Source: Phormidesmis priestleyi (GTDB lineage Bacteria > Cyanobacteriota > Cyanobacteriia > Phormidesmidales > Phormidesmidaceae). From it: 12,517 nt of DNA. The notes beneath the pieces were generated by a model. That model worked only from the letters and a program-made list of their open reading frames with translations. It was not told where the DNA came from and searched no databases. The position numbers were made by a program, and so were the translations under genes. The stretch spans positions 1-12,517 of the forward strand of contig QBMP01000095.1 of assembly GCA_003242115.1 (NCBI GenBank), given 5' to 3'. Below, one piece after another: positions 7,180 to 12,517 of this stretch (position 1 is its first letter; each line of letters begins with the position of its first letter).

Positions 7180-7751
7180 TTAACGCGTGACTAACTAACA
7201 AAAATCAATAGCTTTTTCGATAGCTCATATAACTCCCTAAATTTGCGTAAAAAAGCCTTGAAGGTATGAAGCTAAGCAAAAATAACTACAGATTCGTGAA
7301 TATACTTAAGCGTTACTGATAGCATTTAAGAAGTACCGATAAAGCCTCCAATTAGCACCTGATAAAGACAATGAGAAAAATATTATTGTCCTATATTAAG
7401 GACAATGTAAACACCTAAAATCGTTGTAATTACTGAGGATAGGATAGCCTATGTATCGGCGCTTAAAACAGCTCTTGGTCGGTAATATTTAGCCAATCAA
7501 AAGTTGTATCAATACGCTAAAACTGCCTTAAGCAGAGGCTTTTACGGATTATGTCCTGTTCGATTTAAAGCAAGGTATTAAGATAAATAGTTCTTTTAAC
7601 TGAGCTTATTATCAAAGTAAATCGCTACATTTGAATAGCCTGAAAAGCGTGTCGCCTCCCTCATGATGAAATTTATTTCTGATGTTTTTGTCCGGAGCAT
7701 AAAGTTCGGCTTGAGAAAACAGAAATGTGAGTCATTAGGTTTCTACGAGAA
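7180..7751. other. AT-rich gene-free region
   Basis: These 572 nt between purN and the small hypothetical gene are clearly richer in A+T than the flanking genes. They contain no ORF with recognisable homology; the longest ATG frames I translated by eye are under 20 codons. The one ordered structure is the perfect dyad at 7385-7406. No tRNA, intrinsic terminator with a T-tract or transposon end was recognised. The length is unusual for this compact window, so an unseen small RNA is possible. Confidence 0.6.
7385..7406. promoter_or_regulatory. Perfect dyad, possible operator or small-RNA hairpin
   Basis: attgtcct (7385-7392) and aggacaat (7399-7406) form an exact inverted repeat around the 6-nt spacer atatta. 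A further gacaat lies 18 nt before it (7367-7372). The 8-bp arms with a short spacer could be a dimeric regulator's site or a weak hairpin. It lies about 200 nt after purN and 345 nt before the next start, so its target is unclear. I match it to no known cyanobacterial consensus. Confidence 0.35.
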
Positions 7752-8000
7752 ATGTTTTATATGTCAAACTTTAAGTCTAGAGCAACGGGTTTAGAGTCAT
7801 TAGTTCGCACTGCTATGACAAATGGTGAACTAGCGCCTGGTGTAGCCGCTCAGGTGGACAGCTATCGCACGAGCCGATTGACCTGTGAAGAAAAAAGGCT
7901 GCTGGCAATTTTAGACGATGCGATCTCCAGCGGCTGCATTGTCCCCGTAGATTTTCCAGCCAGACGCTTTTGCCAAGTGCCCGCTTACCGCGCCAGCTAA
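7752..8000 (+). CDS. Small hypothetical protein
   Basis: This 82-residue soluble protein has no signal peptide or membrane helix. Two helical halves are suggested: GLESLVRTAMTNGELAPGVAAQVDSYRTS, then LTCEEKRLLAILDDAISSGCIVPV. The layout, with a short helix, a GEL.PG turn, a second helix and a final I.PVD-like strand, resembles small cyanobacterial hypothetical proteins I have seen, but I cannot name a family or function. The start at 7752 is the first ATG; a second in-frame ATG at 7761 (MSNFKSR) is equally plausible, and neither has a clear Shine-Dalgarno. It converges on the ilvD remnant, with 36 nt between the stop codons. Codon use resembles that of the neighbouring intact genes, which supports it being real. 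Confidence 0.6.
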   Translation: MFYMSNFKSRATGLESLVRTAMTNGELAPGVAAQVDSYRTSRLTCEEKRLLAILDDAISSGCIVPVDFPARRFCQVPAYRAS

Positions 8001-8036
8001 ACTCAAGCTATTGCAATCTACAGGCAGCCTTTCAAG

Positions 8037-8468
8037 CTAGCAGCAGCGGGCGTGGTTCGTACCAAGTCCAGCTGCCATCATCATGCCAGGGGTAATTTTG
8101 TCACGGTTAGAAATGCAGACCAGCGTGTCGGCACAGTGGCTATTGACCATATACTCAACTGAATCGGCAATGATCTCACCCGAAGGCAGACTGTAGAGCA
8201 TGCCGTCATGACCCATAGCAATGCCATTATCTACCGCGATTGTGTTGAACTCTTTATCAATACCACCGGCTACTTCAATCTCACGGCACACCAGTTGACC
8301 CAAATCTTTGAGGTGAACGTGACCGGGCACGAATTGGGTAAAGGAATTAGCGATCGCAATGATTGGCTTCTCGAAATCCTCACTCTGCATTCCGGTGGCC
8401 CGCCAGAGCGCGCGGGCGCCCGCCATATTACGGCCGTGTGTAGAGGTTTTTGATCGATAGGTTGGCAT
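8037..8468 (-). pseudogene. ilvD: Truncated dihydroxy-acid dehydratase (ilvD), N-terminal remnant
   Basis: The 143-residue product aligns without gaps to the first 130 or so residues of enterobacterial-type Ilv[59 protein letters not shown]. IlvD is normally about 560-620 residues and makes branched-chain 2-oxoacids in Val/Ile/Leu synthesis. Here homology stops after [11 protein letters not shown], and a stop codon follows ten residues later. From memory of E. coli numbering, position 81 (Mg ligand Asp) is Asn and position 122 (iron-sulfur ligand Cys) is Arg. Nearby invariant-looking positions are also changed (Gly88 to Asp, Arg97 to Gly). About three quarters of the enzyme and two essential ligands are missing, so it cannot be active. 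The sequence type is unlike the usual cyanobacterial IlvD, which suggests horizontal acquisition followed by decay. A GTG at 8480 could add four residues. One HIP1 site (8350-8357) lies inside. Confidence 0.9.
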
Positions 8469-8724
8469 GGCGCTTTTCACTCAGCTAAGGCTTTCTAATC
8501 ATTAAGGCTTGCTGATAATGATAGATCTTCACGCTTAGAACTAAGATAGGCAATTTTTATGGCGCGGTTTAGCTTTGGTGATTTTGGCTTTCCAACCTGT
8601 TTAGGACTGAGCTATCTGAATCTGTGCGCTCCCAAACCTTATCGGGTTGAGACACGATTGATTTTTCTATTTGCAAAGGGCGTTTGCTTGAATGAGTTCT
8701 CGGTAAGGCTAGGAGAAAGCTTCT

Positions 8725-9267
8725 TTACGGTTGTTTAGGTCGTTTGCTTAGTAGCAGCAAAGCTGAGAGGCCAAAGCAGCTCAAGGTCATGATGTTGAGC
8801 CAGATATTTTGACTCCGATACACCAGGCTGAGCGTATCAGGATTTTTTACAAAGTTGTTAACTTTGTCGGCTATTTCTTGCTGCTGTCCGTAATCGTAGT
8901 CATAGCCGTCAAAAAGAATAGTCTGCTCGCCCACTAGCATGACGCCGTAAACTGATGTTTCTTCATGCCCAGCAGGTTTTGATGGATCGGCAACATCTGC
9001 TGGATCATTGCTCCCAATCATGGTTTTGGTGCGTTCATCTACTTTCGCTTGGGTTAAATTTACAAGCGGGATGTCTTGGGTTTGAATGAGGCCGAAAGCA
9101 AGCGATCGCGACAGTGAACAATCGATCTGACTACTGCTATTTTTGGCGCAAGTAAGCGTTCTAGGCCCGAAGCACAGCAAAAAAATCAGCCCGATCAGAA
9201 AAAGGAATGCTGCAATGGGTAAGGCTGTACGACTTGTGCTGCGCTTGGAGAAAAGAAAGTTAACCAT
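8725..9267 (-). CDS. Hypothetical membrane protein with two helices and an external-loop domain
   Basis: This 180-residue protein has a basic N-terminus, a membrane helix at about 15-34 (LPIAAFLFLIGLIFLLCFGP) and a soluble domain at 35-153. A second helix follows at about 155-173, with a basic tail (SKRPKQP). The soluble part holds CAKNSSSQIDCSLSRSLAFG, with Cys40 and Cys50 possibly disulfide-bonded, then a strand-rich section (IPLVNLTQAKVDE, YGVMLVGEQTILFDGYDYD). The pattern of a Cys pair, an IPL..L..AKV strand and a later V.L.....LF strand is one I associate with cyanobacterial two-helix hypothetical proteins of unknown role. By the positive-inside rule, both termini are probably cytoplasmic and the domain extracytoplasmic. 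An AGAGG about 10 nt before the ATG is a reasonable Shine-Dalgarno. The gene lies between two decayed genes but is itself uninterrupted. Confidence 0.75.
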   Translation of the reverse strand: MVNFLFSKRSTSRTALPIAAFLFLIGLIFLLCFGPRTLTCAKNSSSQIDCSLSRSLAFGLIQTQDIPLVNLTQAKVDERTKTMIGSNDPADVADPSKPAGHEETSVYGVMLVGEQTILFDGYDYDYGQQQEIADKVNNFVKNPDTLSLVYRSQNIWLNIMTLSCFGLSALLLLSKRPKQP

Positions 9268-9290
9268 GTGCGTAATGCCTCTAATGCTGA

Positions 9291-9338
9291 AGGATTAGAG
9301 AAGGTCAAGGATTAAGGAAAATTTGAGGATTCAGAGAA
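9291..9338. repeat. Three imperfect direct repeats upstream of the membrane protein gene
   Basis: aggattagagaa (9291-9302), aggattaaggaa (9308-9319) and aggattcagagaa (9326-9338) recur at intervals of 17-18 bp, 24-70 nt upstream of the ATG at 9267. They lie in the likely promoter or leader of that minus-strand gene. They could be repeated binding sites or simple duplication; no known consensus is matched. Confidence 0.4.
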
Positions 9339-9367
9339 ATTTGTAAATCAGCTGATTATTTGTAGAT

Positions 9368-9703
9368 TCAGTTTGCCGAGAGCAATTCCGTAAATACCCG
9401 CGCAAGGTTACTTAAAAAGCTGGCATAGATGGCACGAACGCGAAAATTGAGCGCTAGCCAGCCGCCAGTAGCGAGTAGACAGCGGGCGGCGGCATCAACA
9501 ATCGGAAAGCCGGTATGGCCAGTTTTCCAGGCTTCGTAGTGGACTAGGTTAAAGTCCCAACCGTTGTTTTCAAAGCGGTTGTTTTCAAAGTGGTTGTTTT
9601 CAAAGCGATTGTCTTCATAAAGAGATGTAGCGCGATCGCACCTCCAACTGCGGCAAATAGCGAAATCGCTGCGTAAAGCTACTGCCCCAGCGCAGACAAG
9701 AAA
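9368..9703 (-). pseudogene. Remnant of a photolyase/cryptochrome FAD-binding domain
   Basis: On the minus strand a frame is open from 9703, after a TAA at 9704-9706, to the TGA at 9368-9370. Neither ATG nor any early GTG or TTG occurs in it, so nothing obvious initiates it. The lower part reads [18 protein letters not shown], then [17 protein letters not shown], then [10 protein letters not shown]. This is the hallmark W..G.TG.P.VDA..R.L..TGW...FR.RA...SFL segment of the FAD-binding domain of DNA photolyases and cryptochromes, which repair UV lesions or sense blue light. Intact proteins are about 450-550 residues; only about 55-60 are recognisable here, ending in [13 protein letters not shown] and a stop. 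Just upstream the frame contains an in-frame pentapeptide repeat (FENNR/H). The earlier part, from about 9620 to 9703, shows no clear homology. Both ends of the gene are missing, so this is a decayed internal fragment. Confidence 0.8.
9561..9620. repeat. 15-bp tandem repeat, about four copies, inside the photolyase remnant
   Basis: Three near-identical units of the form c/t-c/g-gttgttttcaaag occupy 9561-9575, 9576-9590 and 9591-9605. A diverged fourth (cgattgtcttcataa) follows at 9606-9620. On the minus strand this reads as repeated NN(R/H)FE pentapeptides in the same frame as the photolyase-like segment. The period is a multiple of three and preserves the frame. The units abut without spacers, so this is a minisatellite and not a CRISPR array. 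Confidence 0.85.
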
Positions 9704-9845
9704 TTAGCTGATAGCAGCTTCGCTGAATTCGTTTGTCAGGTGGCTCTAGCGGCAATCCTTACGCCTGACCTACTCTAAAAAGTTTTTCGCTGTTCTGCAT
9801 CCGCAGATAGCAGCATCCACAAAATGAATCAAAGAGTTAGTTCTT

Positions 9846-9875
9846 TTGTACTTATCTGTACTATTATTGTACTAT
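9846..9875 (+). promoter_or_regulatory. Candidate promoter with phased TGTACT repeats and a GTA-N8-TAC site
   Basis: TTGTAC (9846-9851) and TACTAT (9870-9875), 18 nt apart, could be -35 and -10 elements for the gene starting at 9905. The same stretch holds TGTACT three times (9847, 9857 and 9868), spaced 10 and 11 bp, about one helical turn. The first two copies create GTA-N8-TAC at 9848-9861, the NtcA nitrogen-regulator consensus; the next pair is GTA-N9-TAC. The distance to a -10 is shorter than in standard NtcA-activated promoters, so NtcA control is only a possibility. Confidence 0.35.
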
Positions 9876-9904
9876 TAGATTAAATGGATTTTGGAGACAG
9901 TCCC

Positions 9905-10399
9905 ATGTCACGATTTCATTCACCTGCGCATTCGCGCGCTAATCAATTTACTGACCAATCTGCTGGGCGATCTGGGCGATCGCGACAAAAACCGCCCGCT
10001 CGTAAAGCGCTCTGGGCCGGTGGATCGGCGGCGACTTTAGCGCTGTTGGTGATAGTGCCGACTCGAATGAACCCTCAGGCAGTCGATCCGTCAAGCTGTC
10101 AGACAGTTGTTCGATCAGGCGCTGAAATTTCTCGCGACCAAATTTCTCGCCTGTTAGCTGTTCCTGAAGGCTCTAACAAAGCAGCCGTGCGGCAGGTCGT
10201 AAAAGAGCCCTATTGCCTACTCCCAGCTCAGCCAAATAGGCCACAAAATAGCGCTGATTCTCAAACAGCCGCGCCCAAAACCTCCCCGGCAAGCTTAGCG
10301 CGTGAAGCCTATCCCCTGGCATTCGATCCGACTGCTTGGGTCGTTGTGAACTATGAAGCAGGCAGCTATGTAGGCTACGACTTTGTGTTTAAGCCTTAG
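9905..10399 (+). CDS. Cyanobacterial single-helix hypothetical protein
   Basis: This protein has 164 residues from the ATG at 9905. That start is chosen over the ATG at 9884 because GGAG (9893-9896) sits 8 nt before it, while nothing precedes the other. The first 34 residues are polar and basic (RSGRSRQKPPARK), followed by one membrane helix at about 36-52 (WAGGSAATLALLVIVP). The extracytoplasmic part holds SCQTVVRSGAEISRDQISRLLAVPEGSNKAAVRQVVKEPYC in segments, with Cys65 and Cys104, then a Pro/Ser/Gln-rich linker. The C-terminus contains AREAYPLAFDPTAWVVVNYE and YVGYDFVF. I associate the REAYPLAFDP...YEG..Y.GY pattern with a conserved cyanobacterial family of unknown function; this is recollection, not a search. 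It converges on the REC-GGDEF-EAL gene, with only 4 nt between the stop codons. Confidence 0.78.
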   Translation: MSRFHSPAHSRANQFTDQSAGRSGRSRQKPPARKALWAGGSAATLALLVIVPTRMNPQAVDPSSCQTVVRSGAEISRDQISRLLAVPEGSNKAAVRQVVKEPYCLLPAQPNRPQNSADSQTAAPKTSPASLAREAYPLAFDPTAWVVVNYEAGSYVGYDFVFKP

Positions 10400-10403
10400 C
10401 GCT

Positions 10404-12242
10404 TCAATCATCTGCCCAATGAGCCATCCACTCATTGGGCGCTTGAGTCAATAGTGCGACTGCTTGATCTGCCGGTACCGCCTTTTGAAACAAAAATCCC
10501 TGACCATACTCGCAGCCTAGCTGCTGCAACTGCTTGAGCTGAGTCATATTTTCAATGCCCTCAGCAATGACCTGCATATTCATGGTCTTAGCAATGTTGA
10601 TAATCAGCGGCACAATGCCCAAGCTATTGGGCTGATCGGTAATGGGCTGCACAAAAGAGCGGTCTATCTTGAGCGCATTCATCGGCAGCGTATGTAAGTA
10701 GCTTAAGGCCGAGTAGCCCGTGCCAAAGTCGTCAATGCTGAGGCGAATATTTTGCTGTTGAAAGGTTCTGAGTACTTCATCGACAAAGGCTCGATTGGTG
10801 ATAATGGAGCGCTCGGTCAACTCTAGGCGCAGGCGATGGGCGTCAATGCCTGCCTCTGTCAGGAAGGTTTGAACTTGAGTCAAAATGTCGGGCTGCAACA
10901 GCTGCTTTGCAGACATATTCACACTGACGCTGAGTTCTGAATCAATCAAGCCTGCTTGCTCCCACTGAGCAATGTCTTGGCAGGCCATTTTAATTACCTC
11001 AGCGCCGAGCTGAAGAATAAAGCCGCTGTCTTCCGCAAAGCCAATAAAGTCATTTGGAAAAATCAGTCCTCGGGTCGGGTGCTGCCAGCGCACTAAGCCT
11101 TCAAAGCCGACTATTTTGAGCTGGTAAAGATCGACGATGGGCTGATAGTACAGCTTAAATTCGTGACGCTCCAAAGCTAGCCGTAAATCGGTTTCTAGCT
11201 GGAGCAGATCGACGGCGCGGTTGTGCATGACCGATTCAAACCACAGGTAGGCGCTGCCGCTAGCGTCTTTGGCGCGGTACATGGCTACGTCTGCGTCGCG
11301 CAGTAAATGTTCGGTAGCGACATAGCTCAAGTCACCCCAAACTAGGCCAATGCTGGCATTGATCACAATTTCGCGACCGGCCAGGGCAAATGGCTGAGCG
11401 ATCGCTTGGAGAACATCGTTAGCGATCGCTTCAGCCATCTCTCGGTCAGAGACTTTAGTCAGCAATAGCGCAAATTCATCGCCACCAAAGCGGGCTACGG
11501 TGTGAACGGCCAAGCGATCTTGGCCAATCTTGCTGAGACGACGAGCAACCCCTTTAAGCAGCTGATCGCCGACTCGGTGGCCTAAAGAATCATTGATGCG
11601 TTTGAAGCGATCGCAATCCAAAAACACCACGGCAAAGTGCTCATCCGGTTTGATCTGAGCTTGGGCCATGACCTTGCTCAACTGTTTGACAAACGCCAGC
11701 CGATTGGGCAGCCGGGTCAATCGATCTGTGAGCGCAATTTCTAAGAGCTGATCGTGCGCCAAAGACAATAAGTGAGTGCGCTCCTGCACTCGGCTTTCAA
11801 GTTCTTCATTGAGCTGCTTTTGAGCCCGCTGGGCGTGATACAGGCTGACTTGATGGCGCACTCTAGCCAGCACTTCTACCGCCTGAAAGGGCTTGGTCAC
11901 ATAGTCAGCAGCGCCGTGCTGAAAAGCCTGCACCTTATCAAAGGGGGCATTTAAGGCGCTTAAAAAAATAATTGGAATGTGGCTGGTTGTGGCCTCAGTG
12001 CGCAGCTGTTCGCACACTTCGTAGCCGTTCATTCCAGGCATCATGATATCTAGCAAAATAACGGTCGGCTGATGGGTTTTGGCGATCGCGATCGCGGCAA
12101 ATCCATCTTCAGCCTGATGCACCTCATAGTCGTTTTGACTCAGCAGCTTAGAGAGCACCAAACGGTTAATTGACGTGTCATCGACAATTAAGACACTGCC
12201 TTTAGACTCTTTTGAATCCGCCGGAGAGAAAGATACAGTCAC
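10404..12242 (-). CDS. Response regulator with REC-GGDEF-EAL domains (cyclic-di-GMP turnover)
   Basis: This 612-residue protein is a complete signalling output. REC spans about 16-130, with the acidic pair Asp21/Asp22, phosphoacceptor Asp65 (VILLDIMMPGMNG), Ser95 and Lys117 (VTKPF). A coiled linker (135-165) leads to a GGDEF domain (about 170-335) with an intact GGDEF at 253-257 and metal ligand Asp209, suggesting diguanylate cyclase ability. The usual RxxD inhibitory site is replaced by LAVH (244-247), so product inhibition is probably lost. The EAL domain (about 345-600) has EGL at 381-383 in place of EAL, with SVNMS, LELTE, DDFG at 504-507, LKID and AEGIE all present, so phosphodiesterase activity is likely. 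REC phosphorylation would set the balance; which activity dominates cannot be told. The start is GTG at 12242, with no upstream ATG before an in-frame TGA. No kinase gene is adjacent in the window. Confidence 0.94.
   Translation of the reverse strand: MTVSFSPADSKESKGSVLIVDDTSINRLVLSKLLSQNDYEVHQAEDGFAAIAIAKTHQPTVILLDIMMPGMNGYEVCEQLRTEATTSHIPIIFLSALNAPFDKVQAFQHGAADYVTKPFQAVEVLARVRHQVSLYHAQRAQKQLNEELESRVQERTHLLSLAHDQLLEIALTDRLTRLPNRLAFVKQLSKVMAQAQIKPDEHFAVVFLDCDRFKRINDSLGHRVGDQLLKGVARRLSKIGQDRLAVHTVARFGGDEFALLLTKVSDREMAEAIANDVLQAIAQPFALAGREIVINASIGLVWGDLSYVATEHLLRDADVAMYRAKDASGSAYLWFESVMHNRAVDLLQLETDLRLALERHEFKLYYQPIVDLYQLKIVGFEGLVRWQHPTRGLIFPNDFIGFAEDSGFILQLGAEVIKMACQDIAQWEQAGLIDSELSVSVNMSAKQLLQPDILTQVQTFLTEAGIDAHRLRLELTERSIITNRAFVDEVLRTFQQQNIRLSIDDFGTGYSALSYLHTLPMNALKIDRSFVQPITDQPNSLGIVPLIINIAKTMNMQVIAEGIENMTQLKQLQQLGCEYGQGFLFQKAVPADQAVALLTQAPNEWMAHWADD
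10414..10440. terminator. Perfect 10-bp hairpin inside the 3' coding end of the convergent gene
   Basis: gcccaatgag (10414-10423) and ctcattgggc (10431-10440) are exactly complementary around a 7-nt loop. The stem begins 14 nt after the stop of the plus-strand hypothetical gene, where a terminator would be expected. It lies within the last dozen codons of the minus-strand REC-GGDEF-EAL gene (NEWMAHWADD). No T-tract follows on either strand, so terminator function is inferred from position and stem quality. Confidence 0.45.
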
Positions 12243-12307
12243 AGTTAAGTCAGCAGTTATATTGCTTCAAAACCCAGGAAGATTTAAAGTGCTGCCTTTT
12301 TTGGCTA

Positions 12308-12319
12308 TGAAAGCTTTCA
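12308..12319. promoter_or_regulatory. 12-bp palindrome upstream of the REC-GGDEF-EAL gene
   Basis: TGAAAGCTTTCA is a perfect palindrome 65 nt upstream of the GTG start at 12242, in the only upstream region visible for this minus-strand gene. It could be an operator, though a 12-bp palindrome can also occur by chance in a window this size. The rest of 12243-12517 is AT-rich, with long T runs at 12481-12502 and no recognised gene. Confidence 0.2.
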
Positions 12320-12517
12320 GACTCTACAAAATAGAGAAAGATAACCAGCCTGTAAAGTAATATTTCTTAGAATAAGATTTCCTAAGTAAGAGAAAATATT
12401 AAAGTAAATGTGGTCTGTTTTTTATGGCTCGTGGTTGAGATGCAGCCAGTCATTTAACTAATCATCACCCAACTAGCTTATTTTTTTATTTAGCAGTTTT
12501 TTTGATTAATACTATCG

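Noticed and set aside
8514..8524. GATAATGATAG resembling part of a Fur box
   Set aside because: Only about the first half of the 19-bp consensus is matched, and the adjacent gene is a pseudogene. This is too weak to call.
8559..8738. 59-codon plus-strand ORF between the ilvD relic and the membrane protein gene
   Set aside because: There is no Shine-Dalgarno and no recognisable domain, and its end overlaps the 3' coding end of the opposite-strand gene. It cannot be supported as a gene from sequence alone, though a search would be cheap.
9561..9620. Short repeats considered as a CRISPR array
   Set aside because: The units are 15 bp and directly abutting with no unique spacers, and they fall within a coding-like frame. 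This is a minisatellite.
9846..9873. TGTACT copies considered as a LexA box
   Set aside because: The cyanobacterial LexA consensus needs about 4 nt between GTAC-type half-sites; here the gaps are 6 and 7 nt.
12175..12360. 61-codon plus-strand ORF at the start of the REC-GGDEF-EAL gene
   Set aside because: It runs antisense to the receiver-domain start and into AT-rich leader with no homology, so it is probably a chance frame.

Overview
The window looks like ordinary chromosomal DNA from a cyanobacterium. The octamer GCGATCGC (HIP1) occurs about 19 times in 12.5 kb, where well under one is expected by chance. Several small proteins also resemble cyanobacteria-only hypothetical families. G+C is near 50 percent, and strong Shine-Dalgarno sequences are scarce, as is common in this phylum. 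No tRNA, rRNA, CRISPR array, transposase, phage gene or defence cassette was found. The genus cannot be fixed from the sequence alone; a filamentous or Leptolyngbya/Synechococcus-like lineage is only a guess.

Layout, left to right. A small basic-tailed hypothetical protein (95-523) overlaps by 4 nt an exported ChaN-family protein that starts at TTG (520-1425). Convergent to these is a probable two-gene unit on the minus strand: a stomatin-like SPFH membrane protein (2650-3435) followed by the 23S rRNA/tRNA methyltransferase RlmN (1473-2570). A divergent exported beta-sandwich protein (3793-4527) converges on a PAS-GAF sensor histidine kinase (4598-6274). PurN of purine synthesis (6514-7179) is divergent from the kinase. 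A 572-nt AT-rich gene-free stretch follows, then a small hypothetical protein (7752-8000).

The most unusual part is 8.0-9.7 kb, where two dead genes flank a two-helix membrane protein (8725-9267). The first is an N-terminal quarter of an enterobacterial-type dihydroxy-acid dehydratase (IlvD, 8037-8468). It has lost both the metal-binding Asp81 and the iron-sulfur Cys122. The second is an uninitiated fragment of a photolyase/cryptochrome FAD-binding domain (9368-about 9620, frame open to 9703). It contains an in-frame 15-bp tandem repeat.

The right end holds a single-helix cyanobacterial hypothetical protein (9905-10399). It runs tail to tail, 4 nt apart, into a 612-residue response regulator with REC, GGDEF and EAL domains (10404-12242) for cyclic-di-GMP turnover. 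The kinase and this regulator are both signalling proteins, but they are about 4 kb apart and nothing here shows they are partners. No new biological system is evident. The two gene remnants, the hairpins between convergent genes and the degenerate signalling motifs are the points worth a second look.
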